A DNA stretch of 64,000 nucleotides, taken from contig QUFP01000001.1 in the NCBI GenBank assembly GCA_003478935.1, positions 62,001 to 126,000 of the forward strand. The letters are read 5' to 3'. The stretch comes from Firmicutes bacterium AF25-13AC (lineage in GTDB: Bacteria > Bacillota > Clostridia > Lachnospirales > Lachnospiraceae). This document shows positions 17,464 through 27,088 of this stretch, piece by piece. Within the stretch, counting starts at the first letter, position 1. Each line of letters starts with the position of its first letter. The notes beneath the pieces were generated by a model. The model worked only from the letters and a program-made list of their open reading frames with translations, was not told where the DNA came from and did no database searches. A program made the position numbers and the translations under genes.

Positions 17464-19179
17464 ATGAAGCAAAATAAAAAGAAAAGCAGGGAATTTAGAC
17501 GTAGATTATTCTATAAAAATAAAATGTGCTTTATCGCATCCGTAATAATGACTATTGTTATGAGCTTCTTGAACCTGATGATTTCATGGTTGATTCAGCA
17601 GATCATGGACAGCATGGCAAATCAAAATATGCAGTCTGCTGTGCGATGTGCATGGATTGCAGCGAGTGTTGTTATTGCCTATACCGTAGCGAATGCAGTT
17701 TATCGAGCTGTATATCCAAGATTTTTACAACGGGCCATGCAACAGTACCGCGATTATGCATTTTCGCGGCTGACACAGAAAAGTTTGCGCTCTTTTTCAA
17801 AGGAAGGAACCGCACTTTACGTTTCTGCGTTGACAAATGATTGCACGTCAATTGAGAACAACTATTTAGCTGCAACTTTCACCTTGATTGAGTTTCTCTT
17901 TTGTTTTTTGGGTGCATTGATCATGATGCTTTATTATAGTCCGGTGATGTTAGTTCTTGCAGTTGCTTTGTCATTTCTGCCGGTGGCTGTCTCCATGACG
18001 GCAGGAAATCGCCTGACAGAGCAGGAAAAGGAAATTTCTAAAAAAAATGAGCGTTTTGTTTCAATTGTAAATGAGCTTCTGTCTGGCTTTCCAGTCATCA
18101 AAAGCTTTCGTGCAGAGACACAGGCAAGTCGTTTATTTTCACAGCGAAATGAGCAGGCAGAGGAGGCAAAGAAAAATAAGCGCCGTACCGAGCAGCTGAT
18201 ATCACTTCTGGCAAATGATGCAGGAATTATTGCCCAGATGGGAATTTTTCTGGCAGGTGCATGGCTTGCAATTAGCGGCAAAGGAGTAACAGCTGGTGTT
18301 GTAATCGTATTTGTCCAATTGATGAATTATATTTTAAACCCAATTAGTCAGGTGCCGCTTCTATGGTCAAACAGAAAGGCTGCGATTGCACTGATGGAGA
18401 AATTGTCAGATGCATTATCAGAGAATGTGCGCGAAGAGGGAAGAGAAAAGCTTAATGGTTTTTCAGAAAAGATCGAAGTGAAGGATCTGACGTATGGATA
18501 TGAGCCAGAGAGTCATGTGCTAAAAGATCTGGATGTTCAGTTTGACGCAGGAAAGAGCTATGCAATTGTAGGAGGATCAGGAAGCGGAAAATCGACGCTT
18601 TTGAATCTTCTGATGGGAAGCAGCAGCAACTATCAGGGCGAGATTTGCATAGATGGTGTTTCAATTAAAAATATTGAAAGCGAATCGCTCTATCAGCTGA
18701 TGACATCAGTGCAGCAAAATGTCTTTGTTTTTAACGATACCATAAGAAACAATGTCACTATGTTTCATGAGTTTCCAGATAAAGAAGTTACACTAGCATT
18801 GGAGCGCTCCGGCTTGTCGGAGTTTATTGAAAAGCGCGGCGAAGGTTTTGTCTGCGGCGAAAACGGCGCGAATCTGTCAGGCGGTGAGCGTCAGCGAATC
18901 AGCATTGCAAGAGCGCTTCTTAGAAAATCACCAATACTTCTGGTTGATGAGGCAACTGCCGCACTTGATGCAGCCACTGCAAGAGCAGTCAGTTTTTCCA
19001 TACTGAATCTGGTTGGAATGACAAGAATCGTCGTAACGCATCGCCTAGAGGAAGCGATTCTTCGCCGCTATGATAAAATCCTTGTCATGAAGAATGGAAC
19101 AATCTGCGAGCAGGGAAATTTCGATACGCTTATGCAGCAGAAAGGACAATTTTATTCGCTGTTTCAGATTGCACACTGA
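17464..19179 (+). CDS. ABC exporter half-transporter (fused membrane and ATPase domains)
   Basis: This 572-residue protein has six membrane helices in residues 20-290 and an ATPase domain with Walker A G-G-S-G-S-G-K-S-T, signature L-S-G-G-E-R-Q-R and Walker B I-L-L-V-D-E-A-T. ATG 17464 is preferred over the earlier open frame because GGGAG precedes it. It should work as a homodimer or with an unseen partner, exporting a drug, lipid or peptide. The PadR operon context favours inducible export. Confidence 0.88.
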   Translation: MKQNKKKSREFRRRLFYKNKMCFIASVIMTIVMSFLNLMISWLIQQIMDSMANQNMQSAVRCAWIAASVVIAYTVANAVYRAVYPRFLQRAMQQYRDYAFSRLTQKSLRSFSKEGTALYVSALTNDCTSIENNYLAATFTLIEFLFCFLGALIMMLYYSPVMLVLAVALSFLPVAVSMTAGNRLTEQEKEISKKNERFVSIVNELLSGFPVIKSFRAETQASRLFSQRNEQAEEAKKNKRRTEQLISLLANDAGIIAQMGIFLAGAWLAISGKGVTAGVVIVFVQLMNYILNPISQVPLLWSNRKAAIALMEKLSDALSENVREEGREKLNGFSEKIEVKDLTYGYEPESHVLKDLDVQFDAGKSYAIVGGSGSGKSTLLNLLMGSSSNYQGEICIDGVSIKNIESESLYQLMTSVQQNVFVFNDTIRNNVTMFHEFPDKEVTLALERSGLSEFIEKRGEGFVCGENGANLSGGERQRISIARALLRKSPILLVDEATAALDAATARAVSFSILNLVGMTRIVVTHRLEEAILRRYDKILVMKNGTICEQGNFDTLMQQKGQFYSLFQIAH

Positions 19180-19296
19180 AGATAGATGACTCTTGGTTAA
19201 AATGTCAAATTCTCAGTTGCTATCTTGCAATATCCTCCCAAATGGAATATTATAAAACCAGCGAAATTGCGAGCAAAGAAGGGAGAACAAAGAGGC

Positions 19297-19812
19297 ATGG
19301 AAGTTCTTGTAGTTGTAGATATGCAAAACGATTTTATCGATGGGTCACTTGGCACTAATGAGGCCGTTTCAATTGTGCAGAAGGTGGCAGATAAGATTAA
19401 GAACTTTAAGGGAATGGTTCTTGCAACAAGAGATACACATGAAGAAAATTATTTGAGTACGCAGGAAGGAACTAATCTTCCAGTGCAGCATTGCATCCGC
19501 GATACGAGAGGATGGGAGCTGAATGACGAGATCGCGTCATTGATCGATGGAAATCCGATTGACAAGCCTACCTTTGGAAGTGTGGAACTCGGAAAACGTC
19601 TTGTGGCACTTAATGAACAGATGGGAATTGATAAGATTACATTTGTGGGACTTTGCACCGATATATGTGTCATTTCTAATGCAATTCTGGTAAAGGCATT
19701 TTTGCCTGAAGTTTTGATTGAAGTAGATGCTTCATGCTGCGCAGGTGTGACACCAGAGAGCCATGAGCGTGCGCTTCGTGCAATGGAGAGCTGTCAGATC
19801 ACAATTATATAA
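19297..19812 (+). CDS. isochorismatase / nicotinamidase-like cysteine hydrolase
   Basis: This 171-residue protein has the family's catalytic Asp (V-V-V-D-M-Q-N-D-F, residues 5-13) and nucleophilic Cys in G-L-C-T-D-I-C-V-I-S-N-A. Members hydrolyse nicotinamide, isochorismate, ureas or other amides. The metal-site residues of true nicotinamidases are not all evident (no D-x-H-xx-H run; R-D-T-H-E-E-N instead), so a general amidohydrolase call is safer. The esterase gene follows 15 bases after the stop, suggesting an operon. Confidence 0.8.
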   Translation: MEVLVVVDMQNDFIDGSLGTNEAVSIVQKVADKIKNFKGMVLATRDTHEENYLSTQEGTNLPVQHCIRDTRGWELNDEIASLIDGNPIDKPTFGSVELGKRLVALNEQMGIDKITFVGLCTDICVISNAILVKAFLPEVLIEVDASCCAGVTPESHERALRAMESCQITII

Positions 19813-19827
19813 TGGGAGGAATCCGCA

Positions 19828-21384
19828 ATGGAGAAAGAATTTGTATTCAAAAAAGGAAGTGTTGTCGTAGAGACAAATAAGGGAAAGGTACGTGGCTATG
19901 CCTACAATGGAGTGTCTGTGTTTAAGGGCATTCCATATGCAAAGGCGAAGCGTTTCCATGCGCCAGAGCCGCTTGAAGCATGGGAAGGTGAGCTTGATGC
20001 GACAAGCTTTGGCTATGTGTGTCCGCTTCTTGAGATGCCAAAGCCAACGGGTGAGGTGTTTGTACCGCATCGCTACTGGGTTATGGATGAGGATTGTTTA
20101 AATCTGAATATATGGACACCATCATGTGATGAAAAGAAGCGTCCTGTTCTAGTATGGTTTCATGGTGGCGGCTTTGAAGCTGGTTCTTCAATTGAGCACA
20201 TTGCGTATGAGGGCGAAAACATGAGCAGAAGAGGTGATGCAGTTGTTGTATCAATCAACCATCGCTTAAATGTGCTTGGATATTTTGATTTGTCTGCATT
20301 TGGACCAGAGTATGCAAATTCAGGAAATGCAGGAATGGATGATATTATTGCGTCACTAAAATGGGTGCAGGAAAATATTGAGAAATTTGGCGGAGATCCA
20401 AAGAACGTCACAGTATTTGGTCAGTCAGGCGGCGGTGCAAAGGTGACAACGCTTCTTCAGATGCCGGCAGCAGATGGACTTTTTGCAAAAGGCATTAACA
20501 TGAGTGGTGTAATTAATGATTTGATGCCAAAACGTGGACAGAGCGGAAAAGAAATCGCAGAGGCTGTTATGGAAGAGCTTGGCGTAAGCAGTGTGAAAGA
20601 ACTTGAAAAGGTACCATATGCACAGCTTGCAGCCGCTTATTTAAAGGTGCGTCCAACATTTCAGGCACAGGGAAAATATAGCGGCGGTGCCCCGATCCCG
20701 AATGAATTTTATGTGGGAGATCCAAGCGATGTAGGTTTTCGTAAGGAAAGCAGTAATGTTGCACTTATGGTTGGAAGCGTATTTGGCGAGTTCTTCACAT
20801 TTGCACCGATGCCGTTTGACAGAAACCACATGACAAAAGAAGAAGGTGAAAAGGTCGTTGAAAAGGTAATGGGAGAAAAGGCGGCATCAGAGCTTCTTCC
20901 ACTCTTTGAAAAAGCATATCCGACACATAATCCTGTCGATCTGACTGTGCTTGACAGCATTGTTCGTGTACCGCTTCTTGACTATGTAAAAGAGCGCAGC
21001 AAAATGAACGAACATACATATTCATATATGTTTGATCTTGAACTGCCGCTTGATGGCGGCTGGGTTCCGTGGCATTGTGCAGATATCCCGTATGTCTTTG
21101 CAAACACATCATTCACGCCATATACACAGGAAGCAGGCGTTACAGAGCGCATCGAGACAGAGATTTTTGACAGTGTTATGTCATTTGCGCGCACAGGTGA
21201 TCCAAATAACAGCGCAATTTTAAATTGGCCGGCGTGCACACCAGATCATATCTATACACTCGTGACATCAAAAAATACGCGTGTTGAGTGTAATTATGAT
21301 GATGAGCTTATGAAGGTTATTCAAAAGTATCGTCCTACTGATTTGCGCGACCATAGCGAAGAAGAAGGACAGATTCAGCATTAA
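19828..21384 (+). CDS. type-B carboxylesterase (alpha/beta hydrolase)
   Basis: This 518-residue enzyme resembles para-nitrobenzyl esterases. Visible features are the oxyanion-hole motif W-F-H-G-G-G-F-E-A-G, nucleophile elbow G-Q-S-G-G-G with S200, the acid in G-S-V-F-G-E, and the catalytic His in W-V-P-W-H-C-A-D-I-P-Y. No signal peptide is present, so it is cytoplasmic. It would hydrolyse carboxylic esters; the physiological substrate is unknown. The ribosome site is GGGAGG. Confidence 0.87.
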   Translation: MEKEFVFKKGSVVVETNKGKVRGYAYNGVSVFKGIPYAKAKRFHAPEPLEAWEGELDATSFGYVCPLLEMPKPTGEVFVPHRYWVMDEDCLNLNIWTPSCDEKKRPVLVWFHGGGFEAGSSIEHIAYEGENMSRRGDAVVVSINHRLNVLGYFDLSAFGPEYANSGNAGMDDIIASLKWVQENIEKFGGDPKNVTVFGQSGGGAKVTTLLQMPAADGLFAKGINMSGVINDLMPKRGQSGKEIAEAVMEELGVSSVKELEKVPYAQLAAAYLKVRPTFQAQGKYSGGAPIPNEFYVGDPSDVGFRKESSNVALMVGSVFGEFFTFAPMPFDRNHMTKEEGEKVVEKVMGEKAASELLPLFEKAYPTHNPVDLTVLDSIVRVPLLDYVKERSKMNEHTYSYMFDLELPLDGGWVPWHCADIPYVFANTSFTPYTQEAGVTERIETEIFDSVMSFARTGDPNNSAILNWPACTPDHIYTLVTSKNTRVECNYDDELMKVIQKYRPTDLRDHSEEEGQIQH

Positions 21385-21417
21385 TCGGTTCTAGAGTATA
21401 AGATAAAGATATAAGAA

Positions 21418-21442
21418 AAGGCAGGTCGTAATGACCTGCCTT
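21418..21442 (+). terminator. probable terminator after the esterase gene
   Basis: A perfect 10-bp stem (21418-21427 with 21433-21442), 5-base loop, is followed by only a weak TTAAATATT tract. Termination is likely but may be leaky. Confidence 0.55.
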
Positions 21443-21568
21443 AAATATTATCCACTATGTTTATTAACTAAAACTGTATTTTGCTTACACTTCATTATAC
21501 ATGATACCACAGCCAAAAAGAAAAGTCTAGTAATTTTTTTCTTTTCTGCTATTCTAAGGATACAGTTG

Positions 21569-21662
21569 TTACAGTTCATGCGTTATGCTATGAAAGCCCT
21601 CCGGTGCAATGGTTTCGTCGCCGGACCAAACTCCGCAATATTGGCTTATCCATGAACTGTAA
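21569..21662 (+). ncRNA. candidate structured RNA or leader upstream of the helicase gene
   Basis: A perfect 12-bp closing stem (21569-21580 with 21651-21662) encloses 70 bases. Inside it are nested pairings AAGCC/GGCTT (21594-21598 with 21643-21647) and TCCGG/CCGGA (21600-21604 with 21621-21625). It lies alone between a terminator and the next gene, 44 bases before the GTG start. I recognise no known riboswitch or SRP signature. It may be a cis-regulatory leader, a small RNA, or a remnant of a short inverted-repeat element. Confidence 0.4.
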
Positions 21663-21706
21663 ATAAAATATTGAATTGCCGTGCGGCAGAAAGGAAGGAT
21701 GATACC

Positions 21707-23935
21707 GTGGAAAATGAGCAGATGTTAGAACAGAAAAAGCTAGATGAATTCTTGCAGGTCATCAACGAAAATTTAAAGGAGTTAAGAGAGAAGAAAAAGG
21801 AAGTCGATCAGGAGAACAAAGAACTCTATGATGCTTACATGGAAGGCGATGTGGAGCTGTATAGCTCTCTTATGGTCAGCAGTACGATGCAGGATCATGT
21901 GAATCATTCCATTACAGCAAATGAGAGTGCATTGGAAAAGACACATTTTGGCAGAATCGATTATCTGGATCAGGAGAAAGGGGAACAGTATCGCCTCTAT
22001 ATTGGAAAGCACGGAATTACAAAAAATGCAACAGATATTGTAATTATGGATTGGAGAGCAGCGGCCGCTTCGATCTATTATGAGGGAACGACAGGAGAAT
22101 GCAGCTATCGGACGCCACAGGGTAAGATGATTCCGATTCGCCTTGATTTGAAGCGTACATTTGATATTGACGGTCCTGTATTAAAGGGCTTCTATGACAG
22201 TGATACGGCGGCAAATGACGAATTGCTGATCAAATATCTGGCGAAAAATAAGGATGTGGTGTTAGGTGAGATCGTTGCGACGATTCAGCAGGAGCAAAAT
22301 ACCATCATTCGCGAGCGACCAAATCGCAGCATGATTATACAGGGAGTAGCAGGAAGTGGAAAGACAACTGTTGCAGTTCACCGCATTTCTTACATTCTGT
22401 ATAATTTTTCAGACCGTTACGACCCGTCTGAAATCTGCATCATCGGAAGCAATGATATCTTATTAAATTATATTGCCAGCGGTCTTCCAAGTCTGGATGT
22501 GTACAATACAAAACAGTATAGGATGGAAAAGCTGTTTGAGTATCTGATTGGCGCTTATCTTCCAAAGAAATATGAGATTATTCCGACATTAGTGCAGGAG
22601 AGCAGCGAGCTTCGTCTGAAATCGTCGCTTGCATTTGTGCAGACAATTGAGCGTTGGACAAGAGACGAAGAAAGTCGAATTATTCCGACAGAGGAAGTGC
22701 GCGATAAGAGCTATACATTTCTCTCACAGGAGAGTATTGACCAGTACTGTCGTTATTTTGACGACCGTTCCGTCGTATCTAAGATGGAAAATTTAAACAC
22801 GAGACTGGCAGCGGCGATCAAGCTTGAGATGGACGGTGAGGATGCAAATGTGCGAAAGGAAATGCTCAAAAAATATAAGAAGCATTTCTCTAAGAATTAT
22901 AAAAAGAGAAGTCTCGTACAGCTGTATCTTGATTTCCTTTTCAGCTTGGAGGAACATCTGGCAAACACCACAGAGAATGCGAATGCCACAGAAGATGCGA
23001 ATGAAAATAGTACGAATACGAACATAATGAGTAGTACAACTTGGTCCGAGTGGAAAAAGCGTGTAAAGAAGGGATTTTTTGACTGCTATGATCTGGCGGC
23101 GATGGCACTTCTGGCGCACGGTTGGCTCGACGAGGGCGATGACGATGAGTTTGCACAGATGTATATTGATGAGGCGCAGGATTATGGCGTTGCTGTGTAT
23201 TATGTAATTAAAAAGCGAATGCCAAAGACTGCATTCATGATTATGGGCGATGTCTCACAGAATATTAACTACGACAGCGGAATGAATGACTGGGAGGAGC
23301 TTCGCCAGATCATGCTGCCAGATTCTAAGGATCCGTCAAATGAAGGTCTTCGAGGACGATTCTATACGCTCTGTAAGAGCTATCGAAACACCATCGAAAT
23401 CTCCAATTTTGCGGCACAAATTCTTGACAGAAGCAGGTTTAAGACCTATCCGATTGAGCCGATCGTTCGCCACGGCAGTCCCGTTGGTATCTGGAAGGAA
23501 AATGATGAGACTGCGATGACGATGCGCGTGCAAGCATTGATTGAGCAGTTGAAGAAAGAAGATTACAAAACGATTGCTCTGATCTGTCGAGATGAGGACG
23601 AGGCGGCGCGCTTAAAGGCACTGACAAATTGTGTGAGCGACACAGGCAATGAGGCAGTTGATTGCACAACTGATAGTGTAACTGATGGTGCAATTGCTGA
23701 TACAAGCGCGGATATAATCGCTGGTATAACTGTCACGGTGCTTCCGCTTGCGCTCACAAAAGGTCTTGAGTTTGACGCAGTTATTCTGTACAACCCAAAT
23801 GAGGAGTGCTATGCGGATTCCGAACGTGATGCGAAGCTTTTGTATGTTGCGGTAACGCGTGCATTGCATGAGCTTCATATCGTGTATACAGGCGAACTTT
23901 GCAAATTGCTTAGCGATTGTCCAACGCAGCCTTAA
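21707..23935 (+). CDS. helD: UvrD/Rep-type helicase, HelD-like RNA polymerase recycling factor
   Basis: This protein of about 742 residues starts with a long charged coiled coil (residues 1-60), as in HelD. SF1 helicase motifs follow: Walker A G-V-A-G-S-G-K-T-T (from residue 213), Y-I-D-E-A-Q-D-Y (motif II), and L-P-L-A-L-T-K-G-L-E-F-D and L-Y-V-A-V-T-R-A (motifs V and VI). HelD removes stalled RNA polymerase from DNA. GTG 21707 is chosen because AAGGAAGG lies just upstream; upstream codons in frame lack a site. The insert around residues 415-440 is rich in Asn/Ala/Thr (N-A-N-A-T-E-D-A-N) and likely disordered. The 3' end overlaps the convergent Nudix gene by 26 bases. Confidence 0.82.
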   Translation: MENEQMLEQKKLDEFLQVINENLKELREKKKEVDQENKELYDAYMEGDVELYSSLMVSSTMQDHVNHSITANESALEKTHFGRIDYLDQEKGEQYRLYIGKHGITKNATDIVIMDWRAAAASIYYEGTTGECSYRTPQGKMIPIRLDLKRTFDIDGPVLKGFYDSDTAANDELLIKYLAKNKDVVLGEIVATIQQEQNTIIRERPNRSMIIQGVAGSGKTTVAVHRISYILYNFSDRYDPSEICIIGSNDILLNYIASGLPSLDVYNTKQYRMEKLFEYLIGAYLPKKYEIIPTLVQESSELRLKSSLAFVQTIERWTRDEESRIIPTEEVRDKSYTFLSQESIDQYCRYFDDRSVVSKMENLNTRLAAAIKLEMDGEDANVRKEMLKKYKKHFSKNYKKRSLVQLYLDFLFSLEEHLANTTENANATEDANENSTNTNIMSSTTWSEWKKRVKKGFFDCYDLAAMALLAHGWLDEGDDDEFAQMYIDEAQDYGVAVYYVIKKRMPKTAFMIMGDVSQNINYDSGMNDWEELRQIMLPDSKDPSNEGLRGRFYTLCKSYRNTIEISNFAAQILDRSRFKTYPIEPIVRHGSPVGIWKENDETAMTMRVQALIEQLKKEDYKTIALICRDEDEAARLKALTNCVSDTGNEAVDCTTDSVTDGAIADTSADIIAGITVTVLPLALTKGLEFDAVILYNPNEECYADSERDAKLLYVAVTRALHELHIVYTGELCKLLSDCPTQP

Positions 23936-24977
23936 GAATCTGCAGTTCATCATAGTACAGACAGTACCCGGGCGCGTTATTTTTAACATCTTCCATCAGT
24001 TGATTTAGGTCAAACCATTTTACTGACTGGATTTCTGACTCCTGCAGCACAAGATCTTTGAGCTGCACAGGTTTTGTGTAGAGATACAGTGTACTAAATT
24101 CATGGTTGTGAAACGGCTTTCCATAAAAGATACTGTGGCTGTTTCCTTCATGTGTGCCAATAGGAATAAGATCGCTAGGTGAAGCCTTGATTCCAAGTTC
24201 TTCTGAGAGTTCACGAATCGCAGAATCAAGGACAGAGCTTCCTGCTGGAACATGACCGGCTGATGAGATGTCATAGCAGTCCGGGAAAGAATCCTTGTCG
24301 TGACTTCGTTTTTGTAGAAGCAATTCATAGGCAGGCTCATTTTGTGAAGTGTCGGTTTGTGTGTCAGAAGCGATTCCACCCTTTGCTTTAACAGGCCGCA
24401 CAATCCACACATGCCCTGTTCTGTGCGGAGTATCAAGAAGATGGCACAAAGAACGCTCTCTTGTCAGTCCTGTTGGTACACCGTTTTCATCTAGGATATC
24501 GAAAAGCTCAAGCTTTTTGCCATTTAGCTTTGCATCAATCAGGCGGTGTTCATTTACCTGATCATAAGTGAGTTTCAATGAAAAGAATGGTGCATCTTCT
24601 AGCAACAGCTTAAAAAAGATAAGATCTCCTTCAAACAAATTTAGCGTAAGCAATTTATCCTTTGGAACCCACTTAAGCTCGCCTTCATCGCAGGAAGTCA
24701 TTTCTCCCTCAAAACCATCAGCCGTATAGAGGCAGACATATTCGCATATATCGCGGTAAACAAAAGTCAGAATACCGCGCATTTTGTAGGAAGTCAGTGT
24801 GAGTCCGGTTTCTTCCTTAACTTCGCGCAGCAGACACTCATCAGGACTTTCATTTTCTTCAAAGTGACCGCCAACACCAATCCACATATCTTTATTAAAA
24901 TCATGTTCCTTTTTTGTGCGATGTAGCATCAGATAATGATTATCGCGCTCTAAATAGCAAAGTGTCGTAAATTCCAT
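23910..24977 (-). CDS. tandem Nudix hydrolase (two Nudix domains)
   Basis: Two complete Nudix boxes are present: G-G-H-F-E-E-N-E...R-E-V-K-E-E-T-G (about residues 37-58) and G-H-V-P-A-G-S-S...R-E-L-S-E-E-L-G (about residues 235-258). The N-terminal half resembles 8-oxo-dGTP diphosphatase-like MutT proteins (H-R-T-K-K, W-I-G-V-G-G-H). The C-terminal half resembles isopentenyl-diphosphate-isomerase/YfcD-like Nudix proteins (F-D-I-L-D-E-N-G). ATG 24977 has an AAAGGA site 9 bases upstream. The protein probably cleaves nucleoside-diphosphate-X compounds. The fusion of two such different Nudix domains is the notable feature. Confidence 0.85.
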   Translation of the reverse strand: MEFTTLCYLERDNHYLMLHRTKKEHDFNKDMWIGVGGHFEENESPDECLLREVKEETGLTLTSYKMRGILTFVYRDICEYVCLYTADGFEGEMTSCDEGELKWVPKDKLLTLNLFEGDLIFFKLLLEDAPFFSLKLTYDQVNEHRLIDAKLNGKKLELFDILDENGVPTGLTRERSLCHLLDTPHRTGHVWIVRPVKAKGGIASDTQTDTSQNEPAYELLLQKRSHDKDSFPDCYDISSAGHVPAGSSVLDSAIRELSEELGIKASPSDLIPIGTHEGNSHSIFYGKPFHNHEFSTLYLYTKPVQLKDLVLQESEIQSVKWFDLNQLMEDVKNNAPGYCLYYDELQILKAALDNR

Positions 24978-25200
24978 AGCATTTTGTCCTTTCAACCTGT
25001 GTTTCATTTATCGTAGCACAGATTACAAGATACAGCAATAAGGGTGTCGAAATACGCGATTGAAATTAGTTGAAGATTTTGTCGAAACCTAGTAGGATAA
25101 AACTGCACGAAAAGTGCAGAATTGTTGAACGAGGAAATTGCAAAAGATTAGAAACGTGAATAAAAATACTTTACACGAATGAATAATGAAGGGAGAAATA

Positions 25201-25404
25201 ATGACGCAGGATGAAAATTTATGCAAAGAAACAGCAAAGGCGCTGATAGGATATTACTCATGGCATCTGGATGAGCTCTTAGAGCTTTACAATGCGATGG
25301 GACAAACGCATGAGAAGGATTTGTCTAAGCTTCATCTTAAGATAGAGAGCGATGGCGCATATATCTGGATGGATGGACTTCATACTTATTTCATCAAACT
25401 GTAA
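25201..25404 (+). CDS. small hypothetical protein, 67 residues
   Basis: I do not recognise the family. ATG 25201 has a GGGAG site 7 bases upstream, better placed than the in-frame ATG at 25186. The protein is acidic in its N-terminal half (T-Q-D-E-N), with an amphipathic helix (H-L-D-E-L-L-E-L-Y) and an aromatic C-terminus (Y-I-W-M-D-G-L). No membrane segment or cysteine pair is evident. The 223 bases before it (24978-25200) hold no gene. Confidence 0.55.
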   Translation: MTQDENLCKETAKALIGYYSWHLDELLELYNAMGQTHEKDLSKLHLKIESDGAYIWMDGLHTYFIKL

Positions 25405-25541
25405 GATTACGGTAATGGAAATTTCCTCACAGTTGTGGTAGAATAAAAAAAACAAGCAGATGGGAAACCAGACTGCATTCATGGAAAATAGTGGCATACA
25501 AAAAACTGTTATGCGACATTTCAGAACTGTGAGGAAGCAAA

Positions 25542-26003
25542 ATGAATTTAATGACATTATTAAAACCAAAGGGAGAGATCGAGTATCTTCACAAGGAGGA
25601 TACGCTGCGTCAAGGACTTGAGCGTATGAGAATATATGGCTACACTGCGCTGCCGGTTATCGATGAGGATGGCTGTTATGCTGGATCGGTAAACGAGGGC
25701 GATTTTTTATGGTATATGTTAACATATCACAAATGTGACATGCAGGAGTTGGAGAGCTTTCAAATCAAAGAGATTATCCGTAAGGATTGGATGCCACCAG
25801 TATATGTGTATGCGACAATAGATGAGATGATTGAGCGTGCATCAAATCAAAATTATGTACCAGTTGTAGATGATCGCAATGTTTTCATTGGCATCATTAC
25901 AAGACGTGATATTATTAACGCATTCCGTCGCCAGCAGGATCAGCAGGCAAATCAAAATGAGGGAATAAAGGTACAAACAGAAAGGATAATGCATGTGGTA
26001 TGA
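25542..26003 (+). CDS. tandem CBS-domain protein
   Basis: This 153-residue protein consists of two CBS motifs, a single Bateman module: Y-T-A-L-P-V-I-D-E-D-G (about residue 35) and Y-V-P-V-V-D-D-R-N-V-F-I-G-I-I-T-R-R-D-I (about residues 104-125). Bateman modules bind adenyl nucleotides, and stand-alone ones in Firmicutes include the c-di-AMP binding CbpB. It overlaps the asparaginase start by four bases (ATGA), so the two are translated together. The functional link between them is not obvious. Confidence 0.85.
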   Translation: MNLMTLLKPKGEIEYLHKEDTLRQGLERMRIYGYTALPVIDEDGCYAGSVNEGDFLWYMLTYHKCDMQELESFQIKEIIRKDWMPPVYVYATIDEMIERASNQNYVPVVDDRNVFIGIITRRDIINAFRRQQDQQANQNEGIKVQTERIMHVV

Positions 26004-27004
26004 GAAAGATATTACTTATTGGAACGGGCGGAACAATCGCCTGCGGACACAGTGAGGATGGATTAAAACCGCTTCTTACGCCAGAGCAGCTTCTGTCGTA
26101 TGTGCAGGATTCAAAGGAATTTTGTGAAACGGACACTATTCAGCTGATGAATCTTGACAGTACAAACATCGAACCAAAGCATTGGCTTGCTATGGCAGCC
26201 TGCATTGAAGCACATTATGACGAGTATGATGGTTTTGTCATTTGTCATGGAACGGACACGATGGCATTTACGGCGGCAGCACTTTCTTATCTGATTCAGC
26301 ATTCACCAAAGCCAATTGTTATTACAGGAGCACAGCATCCAATAGACTTAGAGGATACTGATGCGAGAGTAAATCTTATGGATAGTCTTAGGTTTGCAGC
26401 AAGCGAAAAGGCACATGATGTATGTGTTGTATTTGATGGGAAAATTATTGCCGGAACACGCGCAAAGAAGGAGCACAGCAAGAGCTATAATGCATTTGCA
26501 AGTGTCAATTATCCATATCTTGGCATGATTAGTGACGGACGTGTTCTTTTGTATTTTGAAGAGCCAAAAGAGATGGGACCGGTACAGTTTTATCATGATA
26601 TGACTGCATCAGTAGGATTAGTTAAGCTGGTGCCGTCTATGCCTGCTGATATTCTTGATTATGTGGCAGGACGCTGTGATGCAGTAATCATCGAGGCATT
26701 TGGTGTCGGTGGTCTTCCTGTTTACGAGCATGGAAGCTTTTTCGATGTGGTACATAAGTGGACACGTGAGGGAAAGGTGTTTGTAATGGCTACACAGGTT
26801 GCCAGAGAAGGCAGCAATCTTGCTGTATATGAGGTTGGAAAGAAGGTAAAGGAAGAGGCAGGTGTCATGGAGGCATATGATATGACACTAGAAGCTGTTC
26901 TGACAAAGCTTATGTGGATTTTGCCGCAGACAAAGGACGCAGGACAGGTGAAGAGACTGCTAGGACAATGCATTAACAGAGATATTCTTTGGACGCGCAA
27001 ATAA
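26000..27004 (+). CDS. ansA: L-asparaginase, type I
   Basis: This 334-residue protein has both threonine motifs of the family: G-T-G-G-T-I-A (residues 8-14) and C-H-G-T-D-T-M-A-F (about residues 82-90). It also has the Lys of the catalytic triad in the T-R-A-K-K-E-H segment. No signal peptide is present, as expected for the cytoplasmic type. It hydrolyses asparagine to aspartate and ammonia. Its start lies in the stop of the CBS gene. Confidence 0.9.
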   Translation: MRKILLIGTGGTIACGHSEDGLKPLLTPEQLLSYVQDSKEFCETDTIQLMNLDSTNIEPKHWLAMAACIEAHYDEYDGFVICHGTDTMAFTAAALSYLIQHSPKPIVITGAQHPIDLEDTDARVNLMDSLRFAASEKAHDVCVVFDGKIIAGTRAKKEHSKSYNAFASVNYPYLGMISDGRVLLYFEEPKEMGPVQFYHDMTASVGLVKLVPSMPADILDYVAGRCDAVIIEAFGVGGLPVYEHGSFFDVVHKWTREGKVFVMATQVAREGSNLAVYEVGKKVKEEAGVMEAYDMTLEAVLTKLMWILPQTKDAGQVKRLLGQCINRDILWTRK

Positions 27005-27088
27005 AAATGATCTGGCATGATATTACCTTATGTTTCATAGGATAGCATAGGCGGTCCGGGAGACAGCCGGAAAGGCGTAGGTAATTCT

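Noticed and set aside
21569-21662. Signal recognition particle RNA
   Set aside because: The conserved GGAAG/AGCAG loop segments of small SRP RNA are absent.
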